64,000 nucleotides of DNA. Origin: JACMNW01 sp963708425 (GTDB taxonomy: Bacteria; Pseudomonadota; Alphaproteobacteria; Rhodobacterales; Rhodobacteraceae). The position numbers and the translations under genes were made by a program. Within the stretch, counting starts at the first letter, position 1. The number at the start of each line of letters is the position of its first letter. The notes under the pieces are model-generated. The model did no database searches, had not been told where the DNA came from, and worked only from the letters and a program-made list of their open reading frames with translations. Shown here one piece after another: positions 60,624-64,000 of the stretch. The DNA is taken from assembly GCA_963708425.1 (NCBI GenBank), contig OY970206.1:3410001-3474000 (forward strand). Direction: 5' to 3'.

Positions 60624-61858
60624 GGCGCGATACCGGCGGCAAGGGCGGCGTCGCGCAGACCCTGCAATTCCACCGTATCGCCCGCGAATCTCTGCTGCGC
60701 CTCGGCATATATCGCCGCGGCACGCTCTTTGTCGCCCAACACCCCAAGCGAGGTTATCAGCCGCGCCCAATCCTCCGCAGGTCCGCCTTCCGCCGCCAAC
60801 CGGTCGGACAGCCCTTCAACCATGCTTTCAATCATCGCCCGCTGATCTTCCGGTGTCATGTCCGCCGCCGCAGCCACATCTGCCGCACTCGGCCCCACCG
60901 CATCAGGCAGCACGTAATTCACCCCGGCCCGTGTTGCCACTTCGGCAATCTGCGCCCGGATCGGCTCTACCCAAGGTGCATCCGGCGGGCTGGCCTCCAG
61001 CAAGCTGCGCCACAGCGAAAACGCCCGATCCGCCCGATCGCCTTGCGCAAACATCAGCCCGGAATAATACAGCGCCTTGCCATTCTGCGGCTCCAGTTCC
61101 AGCGCGCGGATCAGCTGGGCCTCCGCCTCGGGTGATACATAGCCGCCCGCCAAACTGATCATAATCTCGGCCAAAGCTGCGTGATCATCCCCTGTCGCCG
61201 CATCCCCCTTGGCCGCAATCAACGCTGTCTGCGCCTTCGCCGCCGCACTCAGATTCCCCAGCGCCGCCTCATTGCGCGCCAACAACGTCAGCCCTTCAAC
61301 ATCGGTCGGTCTGTTCGCCACCGCTGTGCGCAACTTGACCATCAGGTCGGCCATCACCGCATCCGGCGTGATGCTTGCCACCTTTGGGGCGACTGCCTCT
61401 GCCGCCGCCTGCGACGGCCGTGCTGCATGAAATTCCTCCGCCGCCGCCAACCGCGCTTTCAACGGCACATCAGCATACCCCGGCACTCCCAGCCGCAGAT
61501 AGCCCCAAACTGCCGCCGCAAACACCAACGCAATCGCCAGCCCAGCAACACCAAGCGCGCGCCCAGACACACCCGACCCTACAATAACCCCGCGCCCGGC
61601 CCGGTCCGCCTCCAATATTCGCCGCGAAATCTCCACCCGCAACCGCTCGGCATCCGCAACAGACACCATGCCTGCCGCCACATCGCGATTCACCTCTGCC
61701 AATTGCGCGCGGTACACCTGCACATCAAACGCCGCGGCTGGCCCGGCCTCGCGCCGCTGAAACATCGTCGCAATCAGACTGGCGGCCACCGCAAGGCACA
61801 TCGCCCCCGCCGCAACCCAGAAACCCCAATTATCCACGCCCAATGCCCCCACACTCAA
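60620..61858 (-). CDS. ccmI: Cytochrome c biogenesis protein CcmI
   Basis: The 412-residue protein has an N-terminal membrane helix (GFWVAAGAMCLAVAASLIATMF) and the basic-region block VYRAQLAEVNRDVAAGMVSVADAERLRVEISRRIL, then a second membrane helix (AGLAIALVFAAAVWGYLRLG) and a periplasmic TPR domain with Ala-rich helices ending near residue 400. CcmI holds apocytochrome c for haem ligation. It is the first gene of a small overlapping operon with ruvX and DUF1289. Confidence 0.88.
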   Translation of the reverse strand: MSVGALGVDNWGFWVAAGAMCLAVAASLIATMFQRREAGPAAAFDVQVYRAQLAEVNRDVAAGMVSVADAERLRVEISRRILEADRAGRGVIVGSGVSGRALGVAGLAIALVFAAAVWGYLRLGVPGYADVPLKARLAAAEEFHAARPSQAAAEAVAPKVASITPDAVMADLMVKLRTAVANRPTDVEGLTLLARNEAALGNLSAAAKAQTALIAAKGDAATGDDHAALAEIMISLAGGYVSPEAEAQLIRALELEPQNGKALYYSGLMFAQGDRADRAFSLWRSLLEASPPDAPWVEPIRAQIAEVATRAGVNYVLPDAVGPSAADVAAAADMTPEDQRAMIESMVEGLSDRLAAEGGPAEDWARLITSLGVLGDKERAAAIYAEAQQRFAGDTVELQGLRDAALAAGIAP

Positions 61859-62050
61859 TGCCCCCTGTGCCTCGAGAAACCCTATCTAAGCTGTCGAACG
61901 CCCTAGCAAAAGCCCGAAATCCCGACGATCTCGCCCTGACGCAAACTGTCACACCGTACAATGTCGCAAATTTCTCAATTGTGCCGCGCCTGTGTGCGGT
62001 TATATCTGAACCTCGTTCATGACAGGGCGACAGTTGCGCGAGGGAAGCCT

Positions 62051-63298
62051 ATGAAACGCTATTCGGTTTTTGCCATCGCCCGCGAAGCGTTCCGCAACCA
62101 TCAGGGCTGGGATCGGGCTTGGGGCAATCCATCCCCGAAAAAAGCCTACGACGCCATCATCGTGGGCGCTGGCGGGCACGGCCTTGCCACTGCCTATTAC
62201 CTTGGCAAAAACCACGGCCTGACCAACATCGCGATCATCGAAAAAGGCTGGCTTGGTGGCGGCAACACCGGCCGCAACACCACGATCATCCGCTCAAACT
62301 ACCTGCAAGACCCCTCCGCCGCGATCTACGAAAAAGCCCGCTCGCTTTACGAAACCCTCAGCCAAGAGCTCAACTACAACGTCATGTTCTCCCCCCGCGG
62401 CCTGCTGATGCTGGCCCAAACCCACCACGAGGTGCGCGGCTACCTGCGCACCGTCCACGCCAACATGCTGCAAGGTGTCTCCACCGAATACATCACCCCC
62501 GACCGCGTCAAGGAACTGGTCCCGATCATCAACATCGACGGCCCCCGCTACCCCGTTCTCGGTGCGCTCTACCAAGCCCGCGGCGGCACCGCCCGGCATG
62601 ACGCCGTGGCATGGGGCTACGCCCGCGCCTGTTCCGCCATGGGCATGGACGTGATCCAACAATGCGAGGTGAAAGGCGTCACCACCGAAGGCGGCCAAGT
62701 CACTGGCGTTGACACCACCAAAGGCCACATCGCCTGCCTCAAACTCGGCATCGTCGTCGCAGGCCATTCCGGCCAGGTCGCTGAAATGGCCGGCTTCCGT
62801 CTGCCGATCGAGGCGGTCGCCCTGCAAGCCCTCGTCTCCGAGCCGATCAAACCCTGCATGGATGTCGTCGTGATGGCCAACACCGTGCACGGCTACATGT
62901 CGCAATCCGACAAGGGCGAAATGGTCATCGGCGGCGGCACCGACGGCTTCAACAACTTCACCCAGCGCGGCAGCTTCCACCACATCGAGGAAACCCTGCG
63001 CGCGCTGGTCGAGACCTTCCCGATGATCAGCCGCCTCAAAATGCTGCGCCAATGGGGCGGCATCGTCGATATGACCGGCGACCGTTCCCCCATCATCTCG
63101 AAAACCCCGCTTGGCAACTGCTTCATCAACTGCGGCTGGGGCACCGGCGGCTTCAAAGCCATCCCCGGCTCCGGCTGGGCGATGGCCGAGCTAATGGCAC
63201 GCGGCGAGCCGGGACCATTGGCCGAGGCGTTCGGCATGAACCGCTTTAGGGAAGGGCGGTTTATTGATGAGAGCGTCGCGGCGGGGGTGGCGCATTGA
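62051..63298 (+). CDS. soxB: Sarcosine oxidase beta subunit
   Basis: The start at 62051 begins MKRYSVFAIAREAFRNHQGW, the family's usual N-terminus; 415 residues. It has the FAD-binding DAIIVGAGGHGLATAYYLGKNHG near residue 32, then GWLGGGNTGRNTTIIRSNY as in heterotetrameric sarcosine oxidases, and C-terminal GWGTGGFKAIPGSG. The enzyme demethylates sarcosine to glycine with formation of methylene-tetrahydrofolate. The delta subunit gene follows after an unexpected insertion. Confidence 0.93.
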   Translation: MKRYSVFAIAREAFRNHQGWDRAWGNPSPKKAYDAIIVGAGGHGLATAYYLGKNHGLTNIAIIEKGWLGGGNTGRNTTIIRSNYLQDPSAAIYEKARSLYETLSQELNYNVMFSPRGLLMLAQTHHEVRGYLRTVHANMLQGVSTEYITPDRVKELVPIINIDGPRYPVLGALYQARGGTARHDAVAWGYARACSAMGMDVIQQCEVKGVTTEGGQVTGVDTTKGHIACLKLGIVVAGHSGQVAEMAGFRLPIEAVALQALVSEPIKPCMDVVVMANTVHGYMSQSDKGEMVIGGGTDGFNNFTQRGSFHHIEETLRALVETFPMISRLKMLRQWGGIVDMTGDRSPIISKTPLGNCFINCGWGTGGFKAIPGSGWAMAELMARGEPGPLAEAFGMNRFREGRFIDESVAAGVAH

Positions 63299-63927
63299 TG
63301 GCTTTCGATCCAAATTGTGCGTCATGGGCACAGCTGGGCATCTATCAACTCTCCGAGTTGCATGAGTTGACCCTCAAGTCTGTCCATCAAATCGGATACA
63401 AGCATTTCGCTGAATTCTGGGAAGCAGCCGGTGTGCCGAAAGCTTCTGCTGTCGCTCTTGCTGGGCATGACGTTCAGCAAGTTTTGGTTCACGAGCGAAT
63501 ATCGTCAATCCTTTTGGCGTTTGGAATGTTCGAAGGTGGCCTGACCCGTTTGGCAGTCGAGGTACTCAAAAACTCTGATTTGGGTCTCTCAATAAACGAC
63601 TTTGCGGGCAACGGAATTCACCGGATGAAAGTTGTTTTGACCAAAGTGGGCGGCGTGAGATTTGCTTTTTCAAGTCCGGATTGGGAACTTTTGACGAAGG
63701 TCGCGTCATTGAGGAATATTGTGCTTCATGGCGGTGGGGTGGTGGATCCAAGCAACAGCAAACACAATGACATGCTCCAGCAAGATGGTGTTTCGTCGGT
63801 TCGGCTAAGTGACGATGGAACTATGATTTTCTCTATATCGGACGACTATCTTTCTAGAGCTTACATCAGCTTCAGGGCGCTGCTCATCAGCTTAACAAGT
63901 GAAGTGCAAGGAATGGCTAAATGCTAA
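63298..63927 (+). CDS. HEPN-like protein inserted in the sarcosine oxidase operon
   Basis: The ATG shares one base with the soxB stop and the TAA overlaps the soxD start region, so the gene fits between them without a gap. The product has 209 mostly helical residues. A SLRNIVLHGGG segment gives Arg139-Asn140-x3-His144, the R-x4-H pattern of HEPN ribonucleases, flanked by helices. The base composition is lower in GC than soxB and soxD. No known sarcosine oxidase component looks like this. HEPN membership is proposed from the motif only. Confidence 0.55.
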   Translation: MAFDPNCASWAQLGIYQLSELHELTLKSVHQIGYKHFAEFWEAAGVPKASAVALAGHDVQQVLVHERISSILLAFGMFEGGLTRLAVEVLKNSDLGLSINDFAGNGIHRMKVVLTKVGGVRFAFSSPDWELLTKVASLRNIVLHGGGVVDPSNSKHNDMLQQDGVSSVRLSDDGTMIFSISDDYLSRAYISFRALLISLTSEVQGMAKC

Positions 63928-64000
63928 CCCTAACCTGCCCCTACTGCGGCATCCGCGCCGATGAAACCGAACTCGCCCCCGGCTACGAGGCGCATCTGAA
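63921..64000 (+). CDS. soxD: Sarcosine oxidase delta subunit, N-terminal part (continues past the window)
   Basis: The ATG at 63921 begins MLTLTCPYCGIRADETELAPG, matching the zinc-ribbon start of the sarcosine oxidase delta subunit (first cysteine pair CPYC). Only 26 codons are in the window. It overlaps the preceding gene's stop. Confidence 0.85.
   Translation, partial: MLTLTCPYCGIRADETELAPGYEAHL

Overview
The window looks like chromosomal DNA of a Rhodobacterales alphaproteobacterium (Roseobacter/Paracoccaceae type). The base composition is mostly GC-rich, genes overlap tightly with ATGA junctions, and the gene sets are typical of that group: a TMAO/betaine transporter, hydroxyquinol catabolism, sulfide oxidation, CcmI, and a sarcosine oxidase operon. 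I saw no rRNA, tRNA or CRISPR. Functional calls rest on motif and family recognition by eye, not on database searches.

Layout. (1) 1-7644: a seven-gene, fully overlapping plus-strand operon with two GT4 glycosyltransferases, an ABC exporter, three tandem atypical APH-fold kinases and a histidine phosphatase; the product is unknown. (2) 7784-8103: a decayed TRIC/UPF0126 relic. (3) 8164-16995: a TorT/TorS/TorR-like sensing system beside a TmoXWV-like TMAO/betaine ABC importer. (4) 17474-32728: a resorcinol/hydroxyquinol module with two flavin monooxygenases, hydroxyquinol 1,2-dioxygenase, a small tautomerase-like protein, maleylacetate reductase, PcaI, PcaJ and PcaF, a LivGFHMK-type importer, and LysR and TetR regulators. 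(5) 32908-40620: a sulfur module with MFS and SulP transporters, a DUF442 phosphatase/sulfurtransferase-like protein, a persulfide dioxygenase-like MBL protein, a YeeE/YedE pair, a Crp/Fnr regulator and sulfide:quinone oxidoreductase. Two FNR-type palindromes lie about 110 bp upstream of two of these transcription units.

(6) About 41144-56618: a 15.5-kb genomic island inserted in the 5' end of dusA. The original dusA start survives as a remnant at the left edge. The island has supplied a replacement 5' end to the intact dusA at the right edge. The island carries an AbiEi-like/HipA fusion, an 11.2-kb RTX gene interrupted by three apparent frameshifts, a coupled small membrane protein, and a truncated tyrosine integrase. 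The RTX product would have an N-terminal lipase-like domain, a 199-residue higher-order repeat and a non-RTX C-terminus resembling a PD-(D/E)XK fold.

(7) 56566-64000: ordinary chromosomal genes, namely dusA, a Bcr/CflA exporter, a TauE/SafE permease, a DUF1289-ruvX-ccmI operon, and soxB-soxD of sarcosine oxidase split by an inserted HEPN-like gene.
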